Positions 33,986 to 47,600 of a stretch of DNA of 64,000 bases are shown in pieces (positions within the stretch are counted from its first letter, which is position 1; each line of letters opens with the position of its first letter). Made by a program: the position numbers and the translations under genes. The DNA is taken from positions 1,054,001 to 1,118,000 of the forward strand of contig JAKZZE010000003.1 of assembly GCA_024220505.1 (NCBI GenBank), read 5' to 3'. The stretch comes from Rhizopus arrhizus (lineage: Eukaryota > Mucoromycota > Mucoromycetes > Mucorales > Rhizopodaceae). Under the pieces are notes generated by a model. It saw only the letters and a list, made by a program, of their open reading frames with translations. It searched no databases and was not told where the DNA came from.

Positions 33986-34312
33986 AACCTATTTATTTTT
34001 TATATACCTTTATATACTCATATACCATTATATACACTTTTATATACATTATAATATTATACAAGATAATAAAATATTTTCTACATGTAGTTGTATAAGC
34101 CCTTGCTATTTCTATGCGCAAAGTAAATTAGGCTTTGCTGCTGTGCCATATAGAATAAATTCTGAAAGTATAGAATGTTTCCTCTTCTTCCTTTAACTTC
34201 ATGTACTTTTCTAGTTCTTTTAAAGAGAATAACAGTTTTGCATAGATGACTACCGCAAAGCTGGTGTTGAAAACAAAAAGATAAATAGTAAATAATTCGC
34301 ATAGTGGCACCA

Positions 34313-34354
<42 letters not shown>

Positions 34355-34621
34355 CACTAACCAGTTTAGATACAGCCGTTTAGATTAAGCATATGTAATC
34401 AATTACTCATATACTTATCTTTATCTTTGGGTTCGAAGAATTGATTGTTTGTTTCCATAAAACTTCTGTTCAAGTTTTTATTTTTTATTTATTTCTGTTT
34501 AATTATATACATTTTACACATAAAAAACTTTCATAGAAAACATAGAGTATAGATTTTACACATGAGGGTTATACAAAGTAAGGAGCAAAGAATAAAATAA
34601 GTTTTCTTATCCCGTTTCCCC
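33986..34621. other. Convergent intergenic region with A38 tract
   Basis: Between the small ORF (+) and the RGS gene (-). Mostly AT-rich, with TATATAC-type repeats near 34000-34060 and an uninterrupted A run at 34316-34353. No gene seen. Confidence 0.5.
34316..34353. repeat. Poly(A) tract, 38 nt
   Basis: Uninterrupted adenine run in the + strand. Confidence 0.95.
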
Positions 34622-36710
34622 TTAGGGAATTTGTATTTCCTGTCTTTGATCTTCAATCGACACCCGAGATGGTGGAGTGGAAGAAAGAGCCATCAAAAGA
34701 TCATCCTGGTCCTCTTCAGTGGTTTGTTCATGAGATACAATTACATTTTGTTTAGGTTGTTGATGTTGTTGTAGCTCCTTATATCGACTGGTCTTGACAA
34801 ACTTGGGTACCGAATCCTCTGCCATCATTTTACATACGTGTTCATTTACACGGCCTAGCATGCTCAATAGCTTGATTAGGCAACGGTCAGGAGAAACACC
34901 ACGGATGATGATCGTACGCTGCTTGACGGTTGCTTGAGGCGGCAGGAGTAAAAATCGATCGGATGGATTGGCAGGTTTATGGTGCAGGATGGGGGTAGTA
35001 AAATAAGGAATTTTATCATTACGTGGTGGATGGGGAACAGGCACAAACACGTTCTGGACATAACTGATGATCTCTTGACGTAGTGTGTGATCAATATTCA
35101 CATCTTCTTCCGCATTTGGGGAGAGATAGGACTCGTATATTGAATAGCAATCGGCTAATTGTTCTGCGGTCGTTTCGGACTTGAAACTATTGCGAACAAG
35201 TCGGTCATGATCTACCCAAAAATTGATGTTTTCCGCACAATAATTGGATTTTAAAAAGTCACGAAAGTACATGCGAAGTAATGGCGTTTCCAAAATGTTA
35301 TAGAGACGCGTGTAGTAATGTGATGAATCTTTGTTAGCAGAAGAGGTACTGCCGTGTGACATGCTGGAGTCAGTGAATGACATACTGGGCGGTCTGATAG
35401 GGGTATCGGGAGGTAAAGCGCTAACGTCCTTTGATAGACTCGTGTTCGCTAATTGCTCAACCAAAGATGTGCCTGAATCCACCCGTTTCATTTCTAAAGT
35501 TTGCTTGTTAATACAATTTTGATTTCTATGTTTTTGTTTCTAATGTCACCTTCTGCTACCGATAGATCTTCACGTTGATCCAGCGAATGAAATTTGATGT
35601 GTGATTCTGATGGTTGTATTGGCTTATGCTTTGCATTCTTATTACTGTGGTTACTACTAGTCGTAGCTTGGCTACTTGTCTCTGAATGAAAGGAGAGATC
35701 ACTTGTGGGCTGAATTATCTCCTCCTTTGGTATCTTCCAACCCGCGGCAATATATCCTCGCTCTGTCACGTAATAAGTAGCACTCCGAGTTGTTTTGAAC
35801 GAAACGCCTTCATCCTTTGTCGTGATGGACTTGTCAGATTTATCCAGGACGAGAGCGATCCAACCAAACAAGACAAATTCGGCCGCAATTGTCTCTGCCT
35901 CCTCTCTGGACATCACTGTCAACCGATCTGCAAGCCACTCGACGCAGTGAACGGCTAAAAAGGTATGCTGATACTGTGCTAGATTCTTTCGTTCAATGCC
36001 TCCCACATCATCCAGTATCAAAGCATCCATCGATAGACTGGATAGCATGGCCTTGAATGCAACAGTCATATTGGCTCGTGAAAAGGTGATTTGGTCATCA
36101 TGATCAGTGAGTCGATCGAGCGTGATGATCCTTCCACCCGTACTACCCGAGACTGACGGCGACATATAGGGTGCGTTGAGTGCCGCGATCAAGTTGTCAG
36201 TCATCTCCACCTGCGTATAATCAGCAAATTCTTCCAAGACATGTTTTCCCTTTAATGTTGGACACCAAAATCCTTTATCTTTCACGGTCCAATTGGTCGA
36301 ATCGGTCGCATTCTGGATTAAACGAGCAAATAAAAAGAATTGGAGCATGTTCTTTGCCGTGGTTGCGTCCATACTGAAGGTTGTGGTAGTCCTTGTAGCT
36401 ATTTGGTGTGATGGATTGGAAGGATCAGGTTGTCGAAGGACATGAATGAATTTGAGTGATGACATCACTTTAACGGCTTCCTCGGTTGTGAACGTATATG
36501 GATAAGTACGAAACAAGCTTCGATGATCAGTCAAGTTAGTTTGAAGTAAAACAGCAGAAAACATATCATACAAATCCTATTTCACATAATAATAAGCAAA
36601 AGGATAGGACATTAGTTGGAAATGTTTACTTTAGTATAAGGTCTTCCTTTTTTAGTTATCCGCATCATTGTTGTGTAGGTTGCAAAGCTTGAACTTAGTG
36701 TTTTGGGCAT
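34622..36710 (-). CDS. SST2: Regulator of G-protein signalling with DEP domains (Sst2/FlbA type)
   Basis: Three exons on the minus strand: 36630-36710, 35550-36576, 34622-35493, summing to 1980 nt (659 aa). It begins MPKTLSSSF and soon reaches the family signature MMRITKKGRPYTKDLYDMFS. Two fungal DEP-type regions follow: about 25-170 (FTTEEAVKVMSSL, DKGFWCPTLKGKHVLEEF) and about 210-330 (FLAVHCVEWLADRLTVMSRE, YYVTERGYIAAGW). The RGS domain runs about 427-600 (YNILETPLLRMYFRDFLKSN, CAENINFWVDHDRL, EIISYVQNVFVPVP). Family role: GTPase activator for heterotrimeric G-alpha, terminating pheromone or growth signalling. A Gln/Ser-rich C-terminus closes the protein. The small first exon is supported by the conserved N-terminal motif. 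Confidence 0.93.
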
Positions 36711-39700
36711 ATTTCTGATATTAGTCAATCAAAAGGGAGGGGACGAATAGCAGTACGATGAATGAAGGAAAAGAAAGAAGAAAAAAAAGGACGGTATAAG
36801 CAACGAGACATTGGAAAAAAAAAAAAAAAAAAGTAGGGAGAGGAAAAAAAGCTTGTCTTTTATGTATAACGAGATGCTTAAACATCCTCGAATTTTTGAT
36901 ATCCTATCATTAAACTTGTTATTTGTACAACAAAAAATGAAATAATATATGGCGCCATTTATCCAGTGAGAAAAAAAGATAGAGAAAGGATAAAAAGTTT
37001 GAATGATAATTTCACATAGAATTTGTTTTCATCATTTGAATTGATCACTTATAAAGCGCTTTTTTGTTTCTCTTTGCAAGTTAAAGATACGAACGTGGTA
37101 TTGAAGAAGAAGTCAAAACTGTTAAAAAAAAAGTCCTTACTAAGATTACTTTGCTGAAAAACTCTAAATAGGGAATGCTTGGAACTCTTGTACGATCCGC
37201 CTTCTTGGTGTTGTGAAACATGGACTGTTTTGCACTTTTTGTGTTTATAAATCTGTTTTATAGACTAATTTGTTGCACGAAAGTGCTTTCTCTTCAATAA
37301 TTTTAATATGAAAATGCTACATTGCATTAAGACCCTTTCTTGATTAAGTCTTCTGGTTCAGCCATGACTTGGGATTTATCTGCTGTTAACATCGTGGCAC
37401 ATGTCTTCGTGTTTCATTGCTAGGTTAAAAGCAGTTTATCTTCTTTATGTGATTTAATTAAAGGGATTTGTTCCGATTATTACTATTTGCCTATTTATAA
37501 TCTCGGTAAAATCCTCTTCCAGTGTCATGCTGCCTTGCGTGCACGGCCTTTGGCAAAGAAAGGGGTTCAAACATAGTGCAGTTGCTTTCACAGTGCAAAT
37601 TGACGTTTTTATTGTCATTTATAAAGCTTAAAAGCCGTTTCTATTTGAGAAATAGATTTTTTTTTTTGTAAACATGAATAAAATGGCTGTAAAAAGCGTA
37701 GCTTGTATATCTTTATTGGTGTCTTGTTATTCCATCATGAAACCTGTTATTTGTACAACAGATTCATCCGAGATAGGGTTCTATATTTAATCTTAAAGAA
37801 AAGAATAAAGAACAAAATAAGCTTGCTCTTGAATATAGTTTTATTTTGGATTATAAAACAACACTAAAGGCTTCTTTTCTCCCCTGAGCGGGGAAGGAAG
37901 GGGTTAGAAAACGTGTCCAGGAATACCTAAATATAGTAATCATAATCTTTCTCCGTAATCGGATTTAGAATAAGAGTGTTTGAATAACTGAGAATGAATG
38001 CTCCTAATTTGGACCCTTTGATAAATTTTGGAAACTAAGGAAATTTGCAAGACTTTTAAAGATTGATTAGAGGCTAGTTTTTGCCCTTTGCGGGAAAAAA
38101 AATCATAACAGTACGTCAGGAATATTCAATATTCAAGGAGACAAGCTACTAAAAAAAACAACGCGATATAACAGATAAAGGAGATAGGGTACTTGTAGTG
38201 ATAGAATCTATTTAGGCAACCGTTATGTGGCAATTTATGATTATGTCATCTGTCCGAACCATTTCTACATAGTCAGGAGCACTATATATTCCTACTTGGT
38301 GAGTCTCATAATAGTGAACGAAATAACTTTGCTATAAAAGAGAAACTATAAATTTGAATTATATGATACTGCAGTTAGAGAGTTTTCAATTATAACCATT
38401 TTCAATATAAGCAAACTAATGGCTCCAAATCAGTAATGAAAAGTCTAATATTGGTGCATTTATACACTATCTGTTCAGTGGTCATACTTTTCAAGAATTT
38501 GTCTCAGTTTACTATACTGAACCTAAATGATTTACAAGAGCCCAAATCCTTAAATCCATTTATTATATACAGGTCTTTCTTAATTTAACAAACTAAACAA
38601 TAGAATTCATTGATAAATGAAATATAATGCTCTTATCTATTCCCTATGAATTCTCATGAGTCGATTTCTTCATTCGTTTAATAATTTCTTTCACTTAATT
38701 TATCATTAATAGTACAACAACCTCATTTCACTTTCAACTTTAAAGTGTCCTGAAAACGTTCTTAATAAAGTCTACTGCGTGGATATGTTAAAAAAGCAGT
38801 AATATTGGTTAGCTCGTTGACGATACAAAATTCGTAATATTTCCTCCTTTTTTTTCCTCTTCTTCGTTGTGGTTCATCTCTTGAATTGGGTAGAGTTTCA
38901 AGAATAGGTGTATCAAGGCATGTATGAATGGCTGCAGATTTGTCTTGATAGCTCGGAAGGATGTATGGCACCTTGAATAATCACCTTCTTACTGAGCTTA
39001 TTTCTTTTGATGGTTATTCCATCGCCTTTTATACCTTTTTGCTTAATATGGGAAATGATCCTGTTTTATTATTAGGTATATTGCAGAGTAATGGACTGCT
39101 TCACGTATTTTTTGGGGATCAGATGGCTTCTTGTTTTCTCGAAGTTGATCCTGTTAATTAAAACTGAAAAGTTTTGCGAACTTAAAGTATTTTATTTGTT
39201 AAGTTTTCTTTTCTTTCTTTCTTTTTTTGAATGAATGAAAACAAACACATCTTTTTTAACAAATATAATTATCCTTTTACTTGGCAAATTATGCTTTTCA
39301 TCCAAGTAATCTTTCTATCTTTTCTTTTTTTGAGAACTAGCAGTCTTCAGATTTACAAAATTCCAGAATTAATCTGTTAGCCTTTGAAGGTTATTATATA
39401 CAATTGTTTTAACTTGCTCTCTTTTTACTAGAGTCATACTAACATCTGTCCTGCCAACTATCTCATAGGTTTCTCTTCCTCTGAGGTGAGCTCTGCGTAT
39501 AAATCATCTATACCTTCTGCAATGCGCAGAAAACTGGATGCAGTCGTTCTTTTTTAGCAGACAGCTTTTTGTCTAATTCTTCAAGCATCTGTATAATGGC
39601 TTCTTGAAATTAAGTTCTACTTTTGGACGAAGAATATCCTAGCTGAGAACCTGTTATGTAAATTGATTTGTATACTCCATGAGATTTTTTAAAACGTAAA

Positions 39701-40459
39701 CGGCCATCTACTATATTTGGTGTCCTATGCACCTTTAGCCAAGAACAGATGAGGTGAGAGTTAGGAAAAAAAAGACGAAAAAGAATACAGTATCGATCAT
39801 AATAAGATTAATCAACACATAAAGCCATTTTTACTTATAGAAGATATTGTTGTACTTACTTTTATTAAATATGAATGTTACTGAAGCAAGAAGGCGCTAT
39901 GTAGGTAGAATAATAAAGGGAAAAAAAATATTATAGTGTGATGGTAATGGATGCAAATAAAAAAGCGACTGTGAATATTGACGATGGTAATATACTGATA
40001 ATTGTTAATAATAGTAGATGAAAAATAGCAGAAGGGTATATATCTGATGATAATTATGAATTAAAAATTCATGTTCAACCGTACAAATAAGAAAAGCCAT
40101 GACAAGCAAAGTAAACTATCTTAATTTATTTGTTACTGTATCATTCATCGAGTGACTAAACCAGAATTATAAAAGATTATATTCGCCATGTACTTTTAGC
40201 TTAGAATTTTTCTGTGTATATTGATTGCAACAATGTGAATTTGATACGTGCTCATATATTTGTAATGTAGTTTTCTTTGTGCTGTTTACTACACTGTCTG
40301 CCAGTGACCTATTTAAATTTATTTGAAAGAAAGCAAAGATAATCTCAAAATCACATATGATTTTAACAAACGACAAGTTTAAAAACAAATTTCATTATAG
40401 AATAACAATTACATACAAGAGTTTATTTGTTGGTAAGAGCAAGTAATAGAATCTTACTA
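36711..40459. other. 3.7-kb gene-poor region
   Basis: Between the starts and ends of two minus-strand genes. No complete gene recognised. Notable pieces: a repeated segment (TTGTTATTTGTACAACA-type at about 36915 and 37742), a hairpin CCCCTGAGCGGGG near 37888, and TTAATAAAGTCTACT at 38761-38775 that matches the MITE terminus at 61.4 kb. Short open frames occur near 38762-39161 and 39400-39650; the latter reads like an old coding remnant on the minus strand, but I cannot assign it. Confidence 0.45.
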
Positions 40460-42219
40460 TTATTTTGATACAACGGTGTCTATTGAGTTGCTATTTCTAG
40501 TGATACTTGTTGTTTGTTCTTGTTCTTGCTGCTGCTCTGTCAAGATATTTGAAGCACTGATCTGTAAGTCTCGTTTGAGTTGACTGCGAAAGGATGTTAA
40601 ATCTACATTTTTGACTAGTGGTTCAGATATATTGACTGCGATGCTACTACTACTAGTAGCATAATTTTCTTGAGAGTAGTTGTTTCCTTGTTTGAGCAGA
40701 ATACTATTGCTACTGGAGTGAATAAAATTTGTAAACTTTTTTCTAATCGATGTACTAGATGATGCATGCGATCCTTGTTGAATGGGAAGAGTAGGAAGAT
40801 TTGGCTCATTTCTTAGACGAGATATGGGTATGGTCTCTGAAGATGATGAGAAATCAGAGAAATATTTGATGGATGATCCAACTAATTTTCCAGAATTGAA
40901 ATAACTTGGGTTGAGATCATCTTCCGTAGTCAAGTCATATTTCCAAGTGGCTGAATGAGATGTCTCTGGTTTATCGGAAAACATGGCCAATACTCTATCT
41001 TGATCGTCAGACCAATGAGCAGAGCAGAGAGTATATTCAAGAGCTAACGTGTTATTTGCCAATCTTTCTGCAAATTGGTATCGTGTAACATGGCTATCAA
41101 AGTAGGGCCCATGACAGTAAGAGCATTTATTTGCACGAGCCAAGTAATTTTTGATGTGATCTGCAAGGTTATAGGGAATCTCCAATTCGTGTCGGACAGC
41201 AATTCGTGCACATGTTTCCATTAAAGAAGGTGGATCATGACGCAAGTTATAAATATATTCCTCCTGAAAATCACATCCTTCCGTCATCAACTTTGTAAGC
41301 GTAGTGAGTGTGGCGATCTCTGCCGGCAGAGTACGTAAGGGGTTGTAAGATACATAAAGAGAGATAAGATTGGATAGTTGAGACATTTCTTTTGGAAGAA
41401 AAGCAATTTGGTTTTCACTGACAATGATATGAGTAAGTTCTGATAGTTGACCAATAGATGCAGGTAATGTTTTTAGATTATTACGACTAGCATAAAGAGC
41501 CTTCAAGTTTGAAAGAAAAGCGATCGTATCCGGTATTTCATGAATCTTGTTGTCTGATATATTTAGTAACCTAAGGTTTTTCAAGTAACCTACTTCTTTT
41601 GGAAGTGCAGTCATTTGATTGTTTGACCTATAAACAACGTAATCAATAAATTAGGGCAAGACGAAAACAAAAAGACTTACAAAATTAAACTAGTTAGATT
41701 ATTAAGGTATCCAATACTAGGACTTAATTCAACCAACGATCTATAGGATAAATCAATAGACATCGATTTTGGATTTCCAATTAGCCTATTTCGTCTTTTC
41801 TTGCGTGGGTTGATTTCACCAATAGTGAGTTTGGACCAGTTCCTTTCTTCTGTTGGTCGCTCCTCTGTTACTTCATCTTGAATATGTGTGGATGTATAGT
41901 GTGTCATGTCTGAATAGTAAGTCTGGTCAATGTATTCTAAATCCTTCATCAAGTCACTATTAACAATCGAAGGTCTCTTTCCTTGTCCCTGACAATTCGA
42001 GCAAACATTATTTTCTATTAAAGAAACAATCGCTTCATCTTCTTCCTTCGTGTTGTTGCATTGTTCACATATTGTTTGTAGTTGATAAAGATGTGGATTA
42101 GATAATATAAAATCTTGTGCTTCATATTCATCTATTCTTTTTGTTGTTATTTGGCTTAATTCTTCACTAAAGTATCCAAGTGGCAGTGGGCCATGCTCAT
42201 TACTGATTTGTTGTCCCAT
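40460..42219 (-). CDS. Leucine-rich repeat protein with Cys motifs and myristoylation-like start
   Basis: Two exons on the minus strand: 41681-42219 and 40460-41627 (intron 53 nt inside the LRR block), summing to 1707 nt (568 aa). It starts MGQQISNEHG, where Gly2 and Ser6 fit an N-myristoylation signal. A CxxC pair region follows (ICEQCNN, VCSNCQG), then about six or seven LRRs at about 155-320 (LVELSPSIGYLNNLTSLIL, ALPKEVGYLKNLRLLNIS, TLPASIGQLSELTHIIVS). After the repeats comes a Cys-rich module (CSYCHGPYFDSHV, TLCSAHW) typical of a fungal LRR family, then a Ser/Gln-rich disordered tail. LRRs bind partner proteins; the partner is unknown. Membrane attachment is inferred from the N-terminus only. 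Confidence 0.87.
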
Positions 42220-43769
42220 CGATATTTAGATTGATCAAAGAGAAGAAGGAGAAGTTAAAGAATAAAGAAATAGGAAAAAGAAAAGAAGTAAAATGATCAA
42301 AAGGGAAAACAAGAAAAAAAAAAAAAAAAAAAAAAAAAAAAAGCATGCTTGTACAGAGAGAAATACAAGCTTCCAAAAATGGTTTGTTTTACAGCGTTTC
42401 TAAAGATATCAGCAGACTTACTAGAAAATTTTCAGTGTCCGAGATGGCGTATTCATTTATTTTTAGTAACGCAACCTCTGCCATCTTGGATTCTCTTAAA
42501 ATTGAAGAGTGCTATGGATTCGGCTTATAAAAAATCATTTCTACACACAATCTAATCGAAAATAAATAGCTTATAGACGATGAATAAAATATAGAAAGAC
42601 ATCACAGAATCTTGTAGTTCAAAAGAAAAAAGACAAGTTTCATCTGTGCATACTCTTTTTTTATTTTATTTTTTGTTATACTTCAAAATAATACTGGTCA
42701 ATAACAATAGTCAAATTAAAAAAGAAAATAAAAGAATTCTATTCAACTTGATATCAATATAATGGATAAGTTCAAAAGCAATTTTTTTTTTTGAATTCTG
42801 TTATAATAGCAAATGTTTTTCAAATAAATGAATTTTAATGCAGCCAAATGTTCATTCTTTATTTATTAAATAATTCACTGTAAATAAGTCTAATACACAA
42901 TTAAAAGGTTGCTTCTTCTAAAATAATCACATTTATTCATTATTAGGCAAAAATTACGATGAAACATGAATATAACATGAGATCATTTCTTGAACACAAT
43001 AAAGAAAATTAAAAAGTATTATGTAAATATATCAAATCATCTAAAACTTTTTAGAGAGTATACTTGAATTGATAACATCAATTCAACTAGCCTTGCTTAT
43101 AAAAATGGCATGTACTGCGTTTCTAAAAATCGGTTCATCTTGACACTCTGAAGTTTTTATGTTTACTTCCCCTCAATTCCTTTATTCACTTTCCAAATTT
43201 GTAATATTTTGCAAAAAAAAAAAAAAATAGTTTTCATTTATACGCTTAGATATTGAAATCAACACGCCTTTTTTTTGTAGTTCACTTTTTAAACAATAAA
43301 AACAAATAAAGCAAATTTTCGGAATTTGTTCATTTGTACATAATTTCAATAAATAAGAACCAAGAAAAATTTATTTTCATTCAAGATAAAAAAAGGCTCA
43401 AAAAGAGTAAATGAACCTGATACGATGGACACAGATGAAGATTTTTATGTTATTAGATTTAGATGATTTTTAGCAAAGAAAACTTGATGGTAACAAAAGT
43501 CAGTCAAACAATTAGAAAAGTCGAAACAATAATAATAATACTGCAATTGAAACCACAAAAATTACTCATGCTTAAAGAAAACAAGTGGATAAACAAATGG
43601 CAACATTACTTACTATTAAACAAAATATTATTATTCCAATCCCAGAAGATGCAAAAGAACTGGTATTCATCCAAGGACAACTCAAAAATAGGTTAAGACT
43701 TATGAAGAAAATGAAGAAAAAAGACTACCTTTCATCAGCAAGCACACAAAAATCCTAGACTCTGGCTTA
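42220..43769. other. Divergent intergenic region with poly(A), no gene
   Basis: Upstream of the LRR gene: an A29 run at 42314-42342, then AT-rich DNA with short A/T runs. Small ORFs (42345-42555, 43463-43696) show no family signature, though the last may be decayed sequence leading into the transposase relic. Confidence 0.45.
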
Positions 43770-44075
43770 CGTTGAGTGAAGTACACATCGATTCCATTGC
43801 TGATTATATTGGAGAAAGCCTGTTAGCAGTGATTAAAGGGATACTTGATACTCTATAGTGTATTCAATGGTTTTCAAAAAAAAAAAAAAAAAAAAAAGCT
43901 TTTAATAATTTTATGAGAAAACAATGTGTGCTTCCCTCCAAGAAAGTACATAAAATGTTAGAAAGATTTTGAGCTTTTCATGGGCAGACTACAGATATGT
44001 CGTATTGAAGTAATCGAGTGTTTATTGATGAGGCATGGTTCCATATGTGTGATAAGAGCAATGGGTTAATAATAA
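43770..44075 (+). mobile_element. Tc1/mariner transposase relic
   Basis: Degenerate plus-strand frames: HIDSIADYIGESLLAVIKGI (HTH side), an inserted A23 run at 43876-43898, FMRKQCVLPSKKVHKMLERF and NRVFIDEAWFHMCDKSNG, the last being the VFxDE catalytic-Asp block of this transposase type. Stops and shifts throughout. Confidence 0.6.
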
Positions 44076-44384
44076 AAAAAAAAAAGGTATCTGGCATACA
44101 TTTGAAAAACATTTGGTGCAAAACCTTAATGCGTAAACGAAGTTTTTTTTTTCTCTCCTCGTTTATTAGGAACTAAATGTAATTAGATTTCACAATTATC
44201 TTTCTATTTTGAAGATATCATACATTTTCAACATATAAAGCTTATTTTTTAAAAATCAATAAACTGGCAGGCTTCTATCTTTCTTGATGTTGGTTATTTT
44301 GTTTAGCGTTTTCTTTTTGTCAAAGTTGAAAAATCTCTTTCTTTTTGATCCCTTTCTCACGTTTGATACATTAAACTTCTGCAA

Positions 44385-44431
<47 letters not shown>

Positions 44432-44660
44432 AACTGTCAAAACTGCTTCACAAATGTAGTGTGTCAATAATTGTGACATTGTTTTTTCTTTTTATTTTTC
44501 AGAAAAAAAAAAAAAAAACCTTTTTAATCAATTGTGTATTTGATTCCTTTTTTTTTTTAGCGAAGGAAAAAACATTTTAGCCAACATAATATGAGTGAAG
44601 AAGGGTACAAGTACCATAAACTGTTGAAAACTTCACCAGGTCCTTCTGGGTTAGTATACA
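44076..44660. other. Upstream region of the ZNFX1-like gene, T42 tract
   Basis: Contains an uninterrupted T run at 44389-44430, an A run near 44503-44518 and other homopolymers. No separate gene seen. An ATG at 44591 opens a short frame that stops before the conserved coding sequence. Confidence 0.5.
44389..44430. repeat. Poly(T) tract, 42 nt
   Basis: The longest homopolymer in the window, about 230 bp upstream of the helicase start. Confidence 0.95.
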
Positions 44661-47600
44661 ATGCAAAGGAATCAAAAGCTTCAAATAATTGACGACAAAT
44701 TTTTTAAAAGATTCGGCGGAATGGAAGATGTTATACCTGAAATGCCACAGAACTTGAATAAATACAAACGATATACCCAAATACCAACAAACAAGTAAGT
44801 CAATATTATACTTTATAGCATGATACGTCAATGCATGAATGTTATAGTATATTAAACAAGCAAAACGATCAATTAAATTCAGACAAACTCAGCAAAAATC
44901 ATCATTCAAAGGAGTCTCCCATGAGGGATTCACGAAATTCGTTTGTAAAATTTACTTCTGGATCAAACTTTGACGATTTAAAATCAAAAGCTATAAATTC
45001 ATGGGATGTTGGAATTGATTTACAGTTGAAAGCAGACGTCAAAAAACCAAAGCAGCAGTGGATATCTCCAGATGAATTCTTTAATAATGTTGGTGTAAAG
45101 GAGACAAAGAAGAAAAATAGTACACCTTCAGCTGTTATATCCGAAACTACATCCACTTCATGGCAGCCTAGTACCAATTCTAGCTGGGATACTGTGACAA
45201 ATCCAAAGAAAGCTACGTATGCTGAAGCGGCAGATCCATTGACGCCTTCTTGGGCTGTATTAGATACACCCAAGTCTACTCAACAACCAACTTTTACAGC
45301 ACCTTTTTCTTCTCAACAACTAGCTTATGTTACACCTACTGGGTGGCCTCCTGTTGTTTCTGCTTCTGTAATTCCTCCAAATACGCCACAAACAGTGATC
45401 CCTGTGGCTATGGTATCCCCAAAATACATGCCAATGAGTTTGCCTTATTCACCAAAAGATGCTGAAAATATGCTCTTTTTACATAAAGTTCTCCGCGACC
45501 AAAGTACTGGATTATTATCAGAATTTCAGAAGAAGTATGAAGAGATGCTGGACAAATTGAATACTATGCCTCTGCGAAGTGTTGGTCTCTTTTTAGACAC
45601 ATTGGCAATCCTACTCAATCATGATCAAAAAAAGGACAATCTTGTTATCTTTCAGAAAATCAACAATCATATGCGCTCAATTATCAGCGCTATACACAGT
45701 TACATCCAATATTATCTCATATTACCAGAAGATGCTTTACGTATTTTGAGATTTGTTGCAGCCCTGAGTAAATATCAGTCATCTATCAGCCAAGATATAC
45801 CTGTTCAAGAGTTATTTCAACGTTGTAGATCATTTGGAGGTTTTTGTAGTGCCAATGAAAAAGTTGAAATCACCATGCACTATCACACTCTCGAACCTCC
45901 TCAGAAATCTGGCGAACACTGGAGTTCCTTTTGGAGTGACTCTGAGGAAGGCTTACCACCTTTGCCTGCTGCAGAGGATATCATATTTGAAGCATTTTCA
46001 GGAGATGTTTTATCGAAGTGCAAGTCAAAGGACAACAGCATAATTTCAAATATAATTCAAGGCTCTTGGCCAGAACTTAATTTACAAAACTATTTCTTTA
46101 CACATTATATGCTGCATCGACAAGAACTTGTGGGTCCTGTTCAAGATGTGATACATCAAATTCTGACATCCGGTACTACAAAAGATATACAGGATCGAGG
46201 TGATGCTATCGTTCTTCACAGTGCAAAGCCTATTAGCACTATGCCTCATATAGCCTCTTTTGAGACTGCCATTGTATTTTCTTTAAGAGCTATTTCTGAA
46301 TCTGATATTATCATGAATGACCATTTAGAAGGTTCATTTACTGTTATTATACCACATCATGATTATACCAAAATGACGAATGAAGAGAGAGTAGAATACA
46401 TTGCAAAGACTGCCATCATGGGCCACGTACTGCATTCGTACAGTACCACTTACAACGGAGAAATTGTACGTCTTGTACCAATACATTTGAACCACAAGGA
46501 AATGTCTCGATTAAGTTGGTCAAGAGAATATATTATGATTACCAGTAAAAATAATGCTCCAAGTGCTCTTTCTGCGCTCAGATGGCTTAGGGAAAGCTAT
46601 AAAAATTTTAACAAAGACCAGTTTTCGACCTCTATTACGCCAAGAGTTCTTGCAGCCAAAAATAATATATCTATATCAGAGTTGACCAACTGGAATGAAT
46701 TTACTGAAGAAGATGAGAATCCTGTACCAGGGTATATGCAAGGTGCAGAAGTGGAAATTTCCTGTATCATGTCCAACAAACATGTAGCTTTCAAAGCAAG
46801 GCCAGATAAAGACGTATGGATTAAGGTACCAGAGCATCAGCAATGGACTACCATGTCTCCTACCAGACGCTCGTCTCCTTATGAGGTTTCTCCTAGTCAA
46901 TTAAAGGCAATCAAGTATGCACTGACACATAGAGTAGCTGCTATTGCTGGAGCACCAGGCACTGGTAAAACATACCTTGCTGGAAAATTAGCCTTGCTTA
47001 TGAGTCAAGCATTATCAGTTGGTCAGTTCCGTCAGCCATTGTTAATCATCGCAAAGTCACAATCTACGTTAGACCGTATTCTCAGCCTGGTTGCCAATAA
47101 GATACGCGATACAGTTCGTTTTGGATACGACCTCAAGGCAGACAGCCTCAATCGAGGAAAACAGGCCACTAAAATGACAATACCTGGTGTTGCGGATAAT
47201 GATTATCGTCAGTACCAAAGATTAGAACGTAGAATCGCATATTTACAAACCAAATTGGATTTGTTATGTAAAAAACGTTATGAGATTGCAGCTCATTTTC
47301 CCGATATTATGGCCTCTACTATTCCTCCTTCTTATTTGACGCAACTCCAAAAGGGCTTCTGTAATAAGTATGGCCGATTTCCAAACAATAATGTGGAATT
47401 ATGGCAATCTTGGTTTATCAATGATGAACAAGTCGCAAGTGCTAAATATCAGGAGGCTTTATTTGACAGCATTAACAATCTCCAGCTCAATCAAACTATT
47501 TCAGCAGGTAATGGCGTTCTTCCTATGATTGAATCTACCTTTTTCCGAAACAGACATCGCTGGATATCCAGTAATCCCCCCAAGCTTTCAGCTATTATAG

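Noticed and set aside
38762..39161. Pair of short overlapping ORFs on both strands
   Set aside because: No domain or splicing support; region begins with a MITE-like terminus and is more likely transposon debris.
44591..44692. ATG at 44591 as start of the helicase
   Set aside because: Its frame (MSEEGYKYHKLL) ends at a TGA before the conserved FGGMEDVIPEMP block and no plausible intron joins the frames.
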